Part shown: in pieces, positions 15,379-24,393 of the stretch | Layout of the letters: each line of letters opens with the position of its first letter | Numbering within the stretch: the first letter of the stretch is position 1 | Source: a virus | Strand: one strand, 5' to 3' | DNA length: 24,393 nt | IMG/VR virus record: IMGVR_UViG_3300010157_000241 | Span: 1 to 24,393 of that record | Translations under genes and position numbers: made by a program | Notes under the pieces: model-generated | The model's database searches: none | What the model saw: only the letters and a program-made list of their open reading frames with translations | What the model was told of the DNA's origin: nothing

Positions 15379-15410
15379 TTTGTACTGATAAATAATAAAA
15401 ACGGTACAAA
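15379..15410 (+). promoter_or_regulatory. Late-type promoter box within an inverted repeat, before gp6
   Basis: GATAAATA at 15387-15394, the same octamer as at 6071-6078, lies 18 bases before the gp6 ATG. It is enclosed by perfect arms TTTGTAC (15379-15385) and GTACAAA (15404-15410). The box would allow gp6 and the gp7-like gene extra late expression. The arms could form a hairpin at the 5' end of the message or a protein-binding site. Confidence 0.55.
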
Positions 15411-15412
15411 TT

Positions 15413-18400
15413 ATGGCTGTAGCAAGTAATAGACAATCTAATCTTTTTGGTATTAATCACTGGCAACAGATATACCAAACCTATGCTGGTGCGGATTTTA
15501 CCAGTTATAATTATGAAACATTGCGAAAGAGTTTCATAGATTACCTACAGATTTATTATCCAGAAACGTTCAATGACTACATTGAAAGTTCTGAATTTAT
15601 TGCATTGCTCGATGTTATGGCGTTTATGGGTCAAGGGTTGGCATTTAGAAATGACTTAAATGCCCGTGAAAACTTTATTGACACCGCAGAGCGTAGAGAT
15701 TCGGTTGTTAAATTAGCAAACTTAGTTAGCTATACTGCTCAACGTAATCTAGCCGGTCAAGGCTTCTTGAAGGTAGTTACAATACAGACAACACAAAATA
15801 TCACAGATATCAACGGGATAAATTTAAGTAATATTCCTATATTATGGAATGATCCAGCTAATCCAAGTTGGCAAGATCAGTTCAACACGATTATCAATGC
15901 AACATTAGTAAACGCGCAGTTTGTAGGTCGTCCCGGCAATTCTAAAGATATTTTAGGGATAACAACTAGTGAATATGCTATTAGCATTCCACCTACAAGT
16001 TTGCCAATCGTCCCGTTCAACGCCACAGTAGATGGTAACACGACTAATTTTGAATTAACTAGTATGACTAGCGTAGGAGAAGACTACCTGTATGAAATCC
16101 CCCCTGCACCATCTGGACAGTTCAATATACTATATCGCAATGATCAATTGGGGTATGGTAGTCCGAATACAGGATGGTTCTTTTACTTTAAGCAAGGGTC
16201 GTTACAGAATTACACATTCAATTTAGCTCAACAAATTGCCAATCAAGTGATCAACATTGGAAATATTCAGGGTGTAAACAACACAGATACTTGGTTATAT
16301 CAGCTAAGCACAAATAATGGTACACCTTCGCTTTGGACCCAAGTACAAAATGTGTACGCTAATGCTTATTTACAAGCAGTAGCCGAAGGCTCGCAGCGAG
16401 CGATCTTTTCTGTTAATTCTGGGTTCAACGACATAGTAAGCTACGTGTTTGGCGACGGTGTGTTTTCAGAAATACCAGTTGGTAACTTCTTAGCTTATGT
16501 GCGCGCCGGCAATGCATTGACTTATACAATTTACCCTAGCGATATGCAAGGCGTTAACATAGCATTTTCTTATGTTACTCGTTTAGGTACATTAGAAACA
16601 TTAACAGTTGGACTAGAACTACAAGAAACTGTTTCTAATGCACAGACTAGAGAAACGATTGGCGACATTAAGCAGCGTGCTCCAGCTGGGTATTATACAC
16701 AAAATAGAATGGTAAACGGACAAGATTATAATAACTTCCCGTACTCTTATTATAGTTCTATTATAAAATCTCAGGCTATTAATCGAAGTTCTATTGGTAT
16801 TTCAAAGAATATAGACTTACTAGATTCTACTGGCAAGTACTCAAGCACTAATTCATTTGGTAGTGACGGTGCGCTGTATCAAGATGCAGCTCTTGGCTTT
16901 CTAACACTAACTATTAATTCTAATAGTGATATTATAGTATTCTTGACATCAACCCTGGCAGCGGCGCTAGCTGATAACAGAGCCAATCAATATTATGTAC
17001 AATATTATCCTAGATATGCAATTAATGCAAATACTACACCAGGAACAATCATTTGGCAAACAAGTTCAGTTGATGCTAGTAGTGAATCAGGCTATTTTTA
17101 TTACACTACCGGAGATCAAAATACACCTGTACAATTGGGCGTGTACTCAACTAATAATTTACAATATATAACAAAGGGCGCACTGTTATATTTTACTGCA
17201 CCTTCTGGTTACTATTTTGATTCTAATAACAGATTAGTAGCAGGAATTGCCGGACCAAATAATATTACTGGGTTTTGGACAACAGTTCTTAATGTAGTAG
17301 GTGATGGTAATAATAACGGTTTAGGTAGTTTTAGTAACGGAACAGGACCTGTCACATTAAACGGCTACGTGCCAACGGGTGCAATACTATCTAATAACAC
17401 TATACCAACAGTGATTCCTGTATTTGATAATGCATTACCAGCGGATATAATACAAGAAATTACTATCAAATTACAATTACAGTTAAGCTTTAGTTTAGTA
17501 TTCAATAATGCTATTCCTATAAATCAAGTTCGTTGGTCACTTAGTTATTATGGTGATCCTACGGCTTTTATAAATTTTGCAGCATCGGGAAATGGGCCTG
17601 TAAACAATTACACAGTGACATATCAGCAATTAACTTACTATTTTGGCAGTGTAGCAGATACTCGCTTTGCTCCACCAAGTGGTACGGTTATTTATGATCC
17701 CTTTTCTGGAAAAATTCTGCAAGACTTTATTAATATATTGCCAATCAACACCTTGCCTGGATCTTCGTATCCGTTAAGTACTCCTGTCATAGTCAACATA
17801 GTAGGACAACCAACTGAACCTGACGGCTATACAGATGATTTTCAAGTCGAAGTTTCAGCTACAGATACAAATAATAGTCAACTCATTTTAAATCCTGACT
17901 TCTTTAATTTCGTTACTGGATATCAGCAACAAGGACAAAATTTTGGTGTTTATGTATTCTTTCAACAGATTGTAGATGCAACTAACTTAGCAAGATATCG
18001 AATTATACCAACGTCTAAGGTAGTATACCAATATGCGACTAACGCTCAAATAGAGATAGTAAAATACGATTATCCACTTGGGCAATTATTCTTTGCATAC
18101 GGTGAGACAAATGTTTCAGGTAGAATTGGTAATTTTTATACTACTGTACAAAATCCTAGTGTAACTACTCCCGACTTCATACTAATTATTCAACCACAAT
18201 ACTCAGTAGACACCGGGAGACAGGGTTTAGACTTTCAATACAGACACAATTCTAACAACACAACACGAATTGATCCAACTACAACAAATATTATTGATTT
18301 GTATATTGTAACACAATCCTACTATACACAATATCAAAATTATATTCAAGATACTACCGGTACAATACCTAAACCTAACATGCCTACAATTGATGAATTA

Positions 18401-18844
18401 AATCAAGACTACGGTAAACTACAAGATTTTAAGATGGTTAGTGATAGTTTAATACCTAACAGCGTGGTGTTCAAACCATTGTTTGGACCTAAAGCAGATC
18501 CTGCGCTACAAGCTACTATCAAGGTAGTTCCAGTTGCCGGCACAAACGCAAGCAATAGTGAAATTATTAGCTCAGTACTCACAGCAATGAATAATTATTT
18601 TAATATAAATAATTGGAATTTTGGTGATACTTTCTATTTCTCCGAGTTAGCAGCGTACTTACATAATAATGTTGGTCAATATGTAAGCTCTGCGATATTG
18701 GTTGCAAATAATCCAAATCAATCGTTTGGTTCATTATATGAGATTCAATGCGCTCCTTATGAGATATTCGTTAATGCAGCCACCGCAAATAGTATTGTGG
18801 TGATACCGTCATTGACAGCAGCAGAACTACAAATAGCGTTATAG
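15413..18844 (+). CDS. 6: gp6 baseplate wedge protein (large form)
   Basis: A 1143-residue gp6-type wedge protein. The N-terminus is diagnostic: NLFGINHWQQIYQTY, YETLRKSFIDYLQIYYPETFNDYIESSEFIALLDVMAFMGQGLAFRND in successive segments, then RENFIDTAERRDSVVKLANLVSY. The C-terminal part (from about 1030) carries KVVPVAGTNASNSEIISSVLTAMNNYF and FYFSELAAYLHNNVG blocks, typical of baseplate J/gp6-like proteins. T4 gp6 has 660 residues and forms the ring of dimers that links the wedges; here about 480 extra residues of beta-rich sequence lie between the two conserved ends. The ATG at 15413 lacks a good Shine-Dalgarno sequence. It is followed after 11 bases by the gp7-like gene, matching the T4 order 6-7. 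Confidence 0.9.
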   Translation: MAVASNRQSNLFGINHWQQIYQTYAGADFTSYNYETLRKSFIDYLQIYYPETFNDYIESSEFIALLDVMAFMGQGLAFRNDLNARENFIDTAERRDSVVKLANLVSYTAQRNLAGQGFLKVVTIQTTQNITDINGINLSNIPILWNDPANPSWQDQFNTIINATLVNAQFVGRPGNSKDILGITTSEYAISIPPTSLPIVPFNATVDGNTTNFELTSMTSVGEDYLYEIPPAPSGQFNILYRNDQLGYGSPNTGWFFYFKQGSLQNYTFNLAQQIANQVINIGNIQGVNNTDTWLYQLSTNNGTPSLWTQVQNVYANAYLQAVAEGSQRAIFSVNSGFNDIVSYVFGDGVFSEIPVGNFLAYVRAGNALTYTIYPSDMQGVNIAFSYVTRLGTLETLTVGLELQETVSNAQTRETIGDIKQRAPAGYYTQNRMVNGQDYNNFPYSYYSSIIKSQAINRSSIGISKNIDLLDSTGKYSSTNSFGSDGALYQDAALGFLTLTINSNSDIIVFLTSTLAAALADNRANQYYVQYYPRYAINANTTPGTIIWQTSSVDASSESGYFYYTTGDQNTPVQLGVYSTNNLQYITKGALLYFTAPSGYYFDSNNRLVAGIAGPNNITGFWTTVLNVVGDGNNNGLGSFSNGTGPVTLNGYVPTGAILSNNTIPTVIPVFDNALPADIIQEITIKLQLQLSFSLVFNNAIPINQVRWSLSYYGDPTAFINFAASGNGPVNNYTVTYQQLTYYFGSVADTRFAPPSGTVIYDPFSGKILQDFINILPINTLPGSSYPLSTPVIVNIVGQPTEPDGYTDDFQVEVSATDTNNSQLILNPDFFNFVTGYQQQGQNFGVYVFFQQIVDATNLARYRIIPTSKVVYQYATNAQIEIVKYDYPLGQLFFAYGETNVSGRIGNFYTTVQNPSVTTPDFILIIQPQYSVDTGRQGLDFQYRHNSNNTTRIDPTTTNIIDLYIVTQSYYTQYQNYIQDTTGTIPKPNMPTIDELNQDYGKLQDFKMVSDSLIPNSVVFKPLFGPKADPALQATIKVVPVAGTNASNSEIISSVLTAMNNYFNINNWNFGDTFYFSELAAYLHNNVGQYVSSAILVANNPNQSFGSLYEIQCAPYEIFVNAATANSIVVIPSLTAAELQIAL

Positions 18845-18855
18845 GTTTAAAATAA

Positions 18856-21800
18856 ATGGCAACAGTAATTAGAACATTGGACTTCTTACCCGAGATATTT
18901 CAAACACCCACAAACCAACAGTTTTTGAGTGCAACATTAGATCAATTGGTAAATCCACCAAACCTACAACAGATTCAAGGTTATGTAGGTAATAGATTTG
19001 GATATGGGGTAAATGCTAACGATCATTATGTAACTGAGCCAGACGCCACACGAACAAACTATCAATTAGATCCGGGTGTAGTATTCATTGCTTCGGCAGA
19101 TTCAATTAACCCGCCTGCAGGAACTGCCACAGATTTTATCAGTTATCCCGGAATGCTAAACGCTATTACTACAGCAGGTGGATTAGCTAATAACAATAGT
19201 AGATTGTTTAACTCTCAATTTTATTCTTGGGATTCTTTCACAAACTTAGATCCATTAATTAACTTTAATCAATACTACTGGGCACCACAAGGCTTGCCTG
19301 CTGTTACAGTAGCAGCAGCAACAGTATATGATGCGGCAAGCTATATTGTGACTCCTGAAGCAGACGGCTATAAAATTTCTGTAGCAGGTACAGGTTTTGG
19401 TAGCATTAATCCTACTCTTACCTTTATTAGAGGTGGCACCTATACGTTTTATGTTAATCAATCTACTCAATTTTGGATTCAAGGAGAGCCCGGTGTATTA
19501 GTTGCTAACCCATCAAATCCTAGTCAAAATGTTCGGCAGATATATGGTGTAGAAAATAACGGTGCTAAAAACGGAACTGTAACATTTACAGTACCCGCTG
19601 CTGATGCACAAAGTCAATATAGTTCTTTACAGGGAAATAATTTAGTAAGTGTAGTTAGTAATGTGCCGTATCAGGCTATCAATGGTCAGCTAGTATCATC
19701 TTTGCGTGGTATCGACGGAGTAACATCGTTAAATGGCTTGACATTAATGTTCTATAATACTGGTATACCAAATGAAGAAGGATTTACTGGTAGTTTCTTT
19801 GACAACGGTCAAAATGGACAAGCATACGATACTAACGACAATACGCTTACAACCCCGCAATCAATTAACATTACTGCAACAGCAACATCTGGCAATTTGA
19901 TAACCTGTAGTTCAACAGCGAACTTAGTAGTAAATCAAGCAGTAACATTTACTGGAACTGCATTTGGTACTTTAATTCCTTCTACATCAAATAATGATGT
20001 CTTGTATTTTGTTTCTAGCATTACTTCTCCTACACAATTTACAGTAGCTCTACAATTGAATGGATCTGAAGTAGTAATGCAAGATGCTGCAGGATCTATG
20101 ACTTGCAATATTAATCAAGGGCTATATCAACAAGGATATATTAGCCAAGTAAATTTCAATTTCTATAAGATTACCTATATAGGAGACCCATCTAATCCTA
20201 TTATTAGTCTAAGCGTCGCCAGCGCAATACCGGTCAATCAAATTATTTCCGCAGTTTATGGTAACACCTATGGTGGCGCACGCTTCTTCTTAGATCAATA
20301 TGGCAACATAGAAGAAATACCGTATATTTCAGCACCACTGAATACCCTTTATTATCAAGATGGTAGTAATCCAAATGCGGTAGGTGTTATAAATCTTATC
20401 GAAGCTAATATTTCTAATCAATTGAACGTAGATACTCAAATATTAGGTAAACCAAATTTTACATCAAGCAATGGTGTGGCATTTACTAACGGATTAAAAG
20501 TACAGTTTAATGGGGATGTAATCCCCACAAGTTACTTAAGTGGGCAGTATTATGTGCAGGGTGTTGGAATAGCAATCCAACTACTTCCAGTAACGGACTT
20601 TTCAGTTCCTGAACCATTCACCGGTAGTATTTATAACCTATGGGACTCTGCTCATTGGGATATTGATAATTTTGATGACACCCTTTATATTCCTACAGTT
20701 CCCGACTATATCACAATTGCTAGAGAGGCATTGAATAGAAACCCATGGTCACGCAGTAATCGCTGGTTTCATATTGATGTGATCAAGGCCACCGCACAGT
20801 ATAACAATAATCCAGCGATTGTTACATCTTACGCTACTCAAGAAAATAAAGCGGCTAGACCAATTATAGAATTTTATCCAAACTTAGAACTGTTTAATTA
20901 TGGAACAGTGGGCGTAGGCGCAATTGACTTTATAGACTTTAGAACTACTGATTGTTTGAATCTAGTAGCAGGTCAACCTGTGTATTATCCAGATGTTGAT
21001 GTGTATACAAATTATAATGCAACTATTAATAATCCCTTTACAACTACTGCTATATTTACTACGCCTACTAATATAAATGGTAGTACTTCGTATGCACGAA
21101 TGTTTGCAGTTACTGTTAACTCAGCTGGATTGTTTGTAGCGGTTGGGTATGATAGTAACTATTATCCATTATATGCGACATCACTAGATGGTAGCACTTG
21201 GACTACTCCTGCACTAATGAATGGCAGTACCTCTGTTGCACGAATGACTTCAGTTACAGTTAATTCTGATGGCTTGTTTGTAGCAGTTGGATATGGTGGC
21301 AGTAACTATCCAATCTACGCCACATCTAGTGATGGTAGCACTTGGACTACTCCAGCAGTAATTAACGGTAGCACTACTAGTGCAACAATGACCTCAGTTG
21401 CAGTTAACTCAGCCGGACTATTCGTAGCGATCGGGTATGATAGTAACTCTTATCCATTATATGCCACATCACTAGATGGTAGCACTTGGACTACTCCTGT
21501 TTATATGAATGGTAGCACCGCTGCTGCACAACTATATTCAGTAGCAGTCAATGCTGCTGGCTTGTTTGTAGCGGTCGGGTACGATAACAACTATTATCCA
21601 TTATACGCCACATCACTAGATGGTAGCACTTGGACTACTCCTGCACTAATGAATGGCAGTACTGTCCCTGTATACATGCAGGCTATAACGGTTAATTCAT
21701 TTGGGTTATTTGTAGCAGTTGGTTCTGATCAATCAACACGTTTACCTAAATATGCTACATCAACTGATGGTAGAACTTGGACCACACCCGCTAACATGAA

Positions 21801-24393
21801 TAGCAGTAATCCCGCTGCTAACATAAATGCAGTCACCGTAAGCAGTGATGGATTGTTTGTAGTAGTTGGAAGTTATCTTAGTGGTTCTGGTAATGCTTTA
21901 TATACAACATCAGTAGATGGAAGCACTTGGACAGCTTTTACAACAATGGGCGGCAGTGCTACTACGCAAACTCCGTTTGGGGTCGCAGTTAACTCTGATG
22001 GACTAATTGTAGCAGTAGGCTTCAATGCCAGCGATACCCCTATCTACGCTGATGCAATAATAACACGAATTGCTGATACCACCACTACTGTAATTGTACC
22101 GGCAAACGCAGTAACTGGCACCTTTGTAGTGGGCATGTACATTAATGATTCATTAAATATATTGCCACCAAATACTCAAATTACTAACATTGAGGGCACC
22201 ACAACATTAACTCTTACAGTATCATGGTTGAATCCTGCAATAATCGTAGGTGAATCAAAGATTTCTATTGTAGCTGATCCTAAAAGTAACACTAATTACG
22301 CACTATTTTCAGGAGCCAGAGTTCTATTTGCAGCCGATCCAAAAGAAAATACAAAAATATATGTTGTAAGTTTCTCTACAATATCAGAAGGGTCTACTCC
22401 GGTTATAACTCTTTCAGAAGCTCCAAATGGTAATCTTTTAGAAAATAATGTACTAGCAGTAATTAGAGGGTATAATTATCAAGGTTATAGTTTTTGGTAT
22501 AACGGATTAAAATGGATAAAAGCACAACAAAAAATTACTGATAATCAAGCTCCTCTATTCGATGTGTTTGATTCTAGTGGAATAAGTTTCGGTGACCGTG
22601 CATATTATGTAGGCACCTCATTTAAAGGCTCAAAATTATTTGATTATGCGGTTGGCACCGGACCAGATGACCCAGTGTTGGGATTCCCGTTAAGTTATAG
22701 TTCGGTCAACAATATAGGCGATATAAGTTTTGATGTAACGTTCAATTCTGATACTTTTACATACGTGAACAGTGCTGTTCCCGTTACTAAAAATATTAAT
22801 ACAGGATTTGTTTACAATACTATTGGATTGCATGACCACACTAGGCTATTAGGTTGGCAAACAGCAGTAGGTCCTAGTGTACAATATCAAATTTTTGAAT
22901 TTAATTATGTACGAAATTATGTAACGCCAAATAATACTTTTCAATTAGATGTTGCACCAATAGCAATAGGTGTAGAACCTTGGCCAACATTAGAAGTTTA
23001 TGTAAACAATATTTTACAACCATCTACTAATTACACTGTTACGACTACAAGTACCACTACCACTGTAGTAATTAATATTCCTAACAGCATAACACACACA
23101 CTAGTTCAAGTTTTAATATTAAGTGACCAAGTGAGTAATACTGCATTCTATACAATACCCATCAACTTAAGTAATAACCCGTTCAATACTGATATTACAA
23201 CTACAAATGTTGGTGATATCAGAAGGCAATATGCTAGTATCTTCAATAATTGTCCAAATACTACTGGTCAACTACTAGGTCCTAACAACTACAGAGATTT
23301 AGGCAATCTAGTACCATATGGCAATGCTATTATACAAAATAGTGCATCATTAGTATTGCCGGCAATATTCCTGCGTAATTTAAATTACAATATATTTGAT
23401 TCTTTGGCTTATAATAGCAAGAAATATGTTGAATACAAAAACTTAATTGTTTACACAGTTAATAATTATCCGTTCGATCAGCGGTATGATCCTGCCTATG
23501 TGTTGAATACTGCAATAGACCTCATAACCGCAACTAAAGATAATTCTCAATCATTCTTTTGGTCTGACATGATTCCTGCTAAAGCACCGTATGCATCTAA
23601 TACATACACCTTTAATAGTAATCTACAACAAACAATTTATCCTTTAACACAGACTTATAATTTTGAAACAGCAAATTACAATGGCGTATTAGTGTATGTA
23701 GCTAGAACAATTAGAGGATTGACAACTACTAAACAGCTAGTTATGAATCAAGAATATACCGTAAGTACAACAGCACCGTCATTAAGAATCACCATTGATT
23801 TAATCCCCGGTGATGTTGTAACAATTAATGAGTATAATCAAACTTATGGTAGCTATGTACCAAATACTCCTACTAAATTAGGGCTATATCCTGCATTTAT
23901 TCCCGAAGTTGTATTAGATAATGGTTACCAACAGCCAACGTATTTTATTAAAGGACACGATGGTTCATATAATAAATTGTATGGTGATTATATTGCTGCT
24001 ACCGATACTCTAGTAGACTTTAGAGATCAGGCACTATTAGAATTTGAAAAGCGTGTTTATAACAATCTTAAGTTAAGTAATACAATTCCAGTTCAAGCAT
24101 ACGAAGTGACTCCGGGTTTCTTTAGAAACACTGGCTACTCGTATGATGAATGGTTAGAAATCTATACGCCTGGATTCTTAAATTGGGTAGGACAAAATAG
24201 GTTAAACTACCAGCAACAATTCTATGATGCCAATAATCAGTTTACTTGGAATTATAAAAATACTACCAATAAAGTAGATAACACATTAATATCTCCTGGA
24301 TACTGGAGAGGAGTGTATAGTTACTTTTATGATACAACAACACCTGAATCTACACCATGGGAAATGCTAGGCTACGTTAATGAACCAATTTGG
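18856..24393 (+). CDS. Giant gp7-like baseplate wedge protein, partial (runs off window)
   Basis: An open frame of 1846 codons from the ATG at 18856 to the window end, with no stop. The N-terminus (RTLDFLPEIFQTPTNQQFLS, NRFGYGVNANDHYVTEPDA, YQLDPGVVF, FYSWDSFTNLDPLINFNQYY) is typical of the very large structural proteins that follow gp6 in T4-like phages; by position it is the gp7 counterpart. T4 gp7 is 1032 residues, so this is much larger. A cupredoxin-like strand segment (about 177-225, LTFIRGGTYTFYV) and a small beta domain (about 336-425) follow. Residues about 731-1067 are a seven-unit Asp-box propeller. The conserved chain then resumes (GMYINDSLNILPPNTQI, GARVLFAADPKENTKIYVV, NQAPLFDVFDSSGISFGD). 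The gp7 label rests on gene order and pattern, not on demonstrated homology. Confidence 0.75.
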   Translation, partial: MATVIRTLDFLPEIFQTPTNQQFLSATLDQLVNPPNLQQIQGYVGNRFGYGVNANDHYVTEPDATRTNYQLDPGVVFIASADSINPPAGTATDFISYPGMLNAITTAGGLANNNSRLFNSQFYSWDSFTNLDPLINFNQYYWAPQGLPAVTVAAATVYDAASYIVTPEADGYKISVAGTGFGSINPTLTFIRGGTYTFYVNQSTQFWIQGEPGVLVANPSNPSQNVRQIYGVENNGAKNGTVTFTVPAADAQSQYSSLQGNNLVSVVSNVPYQAINGQLVSSLRGIDGVTSLNGLTLMFYNTGIPNEEGFTGSFFDNGQNGQAYDTNDNTLTTPQSINITATATSGNLITCSSTANLVVNQAVTFTGTAFGTLIPSTSNNDVLYFVSSITSPTQFTVALQLNGSEVVMQDAAGSMTCNINQGLYQQGYISQVNFNFYKITYIGDPSNPIISLSVASAIPVNQIISAVYGNTYGGARFFLDQYGNIEEIPYISAPLNTLYYQDGSNPNAVGVINLIEANISNQLNVDTQILGKPNFTSSNGVAFTNGLKVQFNGDVIPTSYLSGQYYVQGVGIAIQLLPVTDFSVPEPFTGSIYNLWDSAHWDIDNFDDTLYIPTVPDYITIAREALNRNPWSRSNRWFHIDVIKATAQYNNNPAIVTSYATQENKAARPIIEFYPNLELFNYGTVGVGAIDFIDFRTTDCLNLVAGQPVYYPDVDVYTNYNATINNPFTTTAIFTTPTNINGSTSYARMFAVTVNSAGLFVAVGYDSNYYPLYATSLDGSTWTTPALMNGSTSVARMTSVTVNSDGLFVAVGYGGSNYPIYATSSDGSTWTTPAVINGSTTSATMTSVAVNSAGLFVAIGYDSNSYPLYATSLDGSTWTTPVYMNGSTAAAQLYSVAVNAAGLFVAVGYDNNYYPLYATSLDGSTWTTPALMNGSTVPVYMQAITVNSFGLFVAVGSDQSTRLPKYATSTDGRTWTTPANMNSSNPAANINAVTVSSDGLFVVVGSYLSGSGNALYTTSVDGSTWTAFTTMGGSATTQTPFGVAVNSDGLIVAVGFNASDTPIYADAIITRIADTTTTVIVPANAVTGTFVVGMYINDSLNILPPNTQITNIEGTTTLTLTVSWLNPAIIVGESKISIVADPKSNTNYALFSGARVLFAADPKENTKIYVVSFSTISEGSTPVITLSEAPNGNLLENNVLAVIRGYNYQGYSFWYNGLKWIKAQQKITDNQAPLFDVFDSSGISFGDRAYYVGTSFKGSKLFDYAVGTGPDDPVLGFPLSYSSVNNIGDISFDVTFNSDTFTYVNSAVPVTKNINTGFVYNTIGLHDHTRLLGWQTAVGPSVQYQIFEFNYVRNYVTPNNTFQLDVAPIAIGVEPWPTLEVYVNNILQPSTNYTVTTTSTTTTVVINIPNSITHTLVQVLILSDQVSNTAFYTIPINLSNNPFNTDITTTNVGDIRRQYASIFNNCPNTTGQLLGPNNYRDLGNLVPYGNAIIQNSASLVLPAIFLRNLNYNIFDSLAYNSKKYVEYKNLIVYTVNNYPFDQRYDPAYVLNTAIDLITATKDNSQSFFWSDMIPAKAPYASNTYTFNSNLQQTIYPLTQTYNFETANYNGVLVYVARTIRGLTTTKQLVMNQEYTVSTTAPSLRITIDLIPGDVVTINEYNQTYGSYVPNTPTKLGLYPAFIPEVVLDNGYQQPTYFIKGHDGSYNKLYGDYIAATDTLVDFRDQALLEFEKRVYNNLKLSNTIPVQAYEVTPGFFRNTGYSYDEWLEIYTPGFLNWVGQNRLNYQQQFYDANNQFTWNYKNTTNKVDNTLISPGYWRGVYSYFYDTTTPESTPWEMLGYVNEPIW
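21046..22056 (+). repeat. Seven tandem ~144-bp units encoding Asp-box beta-propeller blades
   Basis: Seven units carry the strand VxVNSxGLFVAVG, with the GLF/GLI codon at 21127, 21271, 21415, 21559, 21703, 21850 and 22000, so the period is 144 bases (48 residues), rising to 147 and 150. Six units end in an Asp-box SxDGSTW, with the Ser codon at 21181, 21325, 21469, 21613, 21760 and 21910. The seventh lacks its Asp-box, while a TTPTNINGS half-unit precedes the first, as expected for ring closure between first and last blade. DNA copies are very similar: 21159-21230 and 21591-21662 differ at 2 of 72 bases. Asp-box repeats are known in sialidases and other propellers; no sialidase catalytic arginine triad is evident. 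Confidence 0.85.

Noticed and set aside
19255-19482. 75-codon minus-strand frame inside the gp7-like gene
   Set aside because: The plus-strand frame is open across the whole region and conserved in pattern.
21046-22056. CRISPR-like regular repeats
   Set aside because: The period is a multiple of three, the reading frame is open throughout, and the units encode one protein motif; there are no unique spacers.

Overview
This window comes from the genome of a contractile-tailed phage of the T4 superfamily. The bases are A+T-rich, the genes are tightly packed, and baseplate genes sit beside recombination genes and a late-transcription sigma factor in T4-like order. No capsid, terminase, polymerase or tRNA gene lies in the window, so neither genus nor host can be fixed. 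A near-consensus sigma70 promoter (TTGACA, 17 bp, TATTAT) fits an ordinary bacterial host polymerase. The overall look resembles aquatic T4-like phages, but that is an impression.

Layout. (1) At 1-1167, plus strand: a gp26-like baseplate hub assembly protein, then a 70-residue partner in the -1 frame, then a terminator. The junction carries all the parts of a programmed -1 frameshift. (2) At about 1168-1644: no convincing gene. This is a G+C-richer island packed with perfect stem-loops, lying between convergent gene sets; it may encode a structured RNA. (3) At 1645-5982, minus strand: gp55-like late sigma factor, gp47 and gp46 (Mre11/Rad50-type nuclease) and a PD-(D/E)XK nuclease resembling Holliday junction resolvases. 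The order 55-47-46 matches T4. (4) At 5983-6122: a divergent control region with a strong sigma70 promoter wrapped in four TTATTG half-sites on the minus strand, and a late-type GATAAATA box on the plus strand. (5) From 6123 to the end, plus strand: a nearly gapless 18-kb baseplate operon. It encodes a tube/baseplate protein, gp53, a hub-like protein, a gp5-like spike without a visible lysozyme domain, an 805-residue Ala/Ser/Gly-rich protein, gp25, a large gp6, and a giant gp7-like wedge protein that runs off the window.

How the genes fit together. The recombination genes have host-type (early) promoters. The late sigma factor would then switch host polymerase to NATAAATA boxes, found before the 6123 gene, before gp25 and before gp6. 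The structural genes build the central hub (26-like, hub, gp5) and the wedges (53, 25, 6, 7-like).

Most notable: the frameshift cassette in the gp26-like gene, a seven-unit Asp-box beta-propeller inside the gp7-like wedge protein, the hairpin-rich island, and the operator-like palindromes on the sigma-factor promoter.
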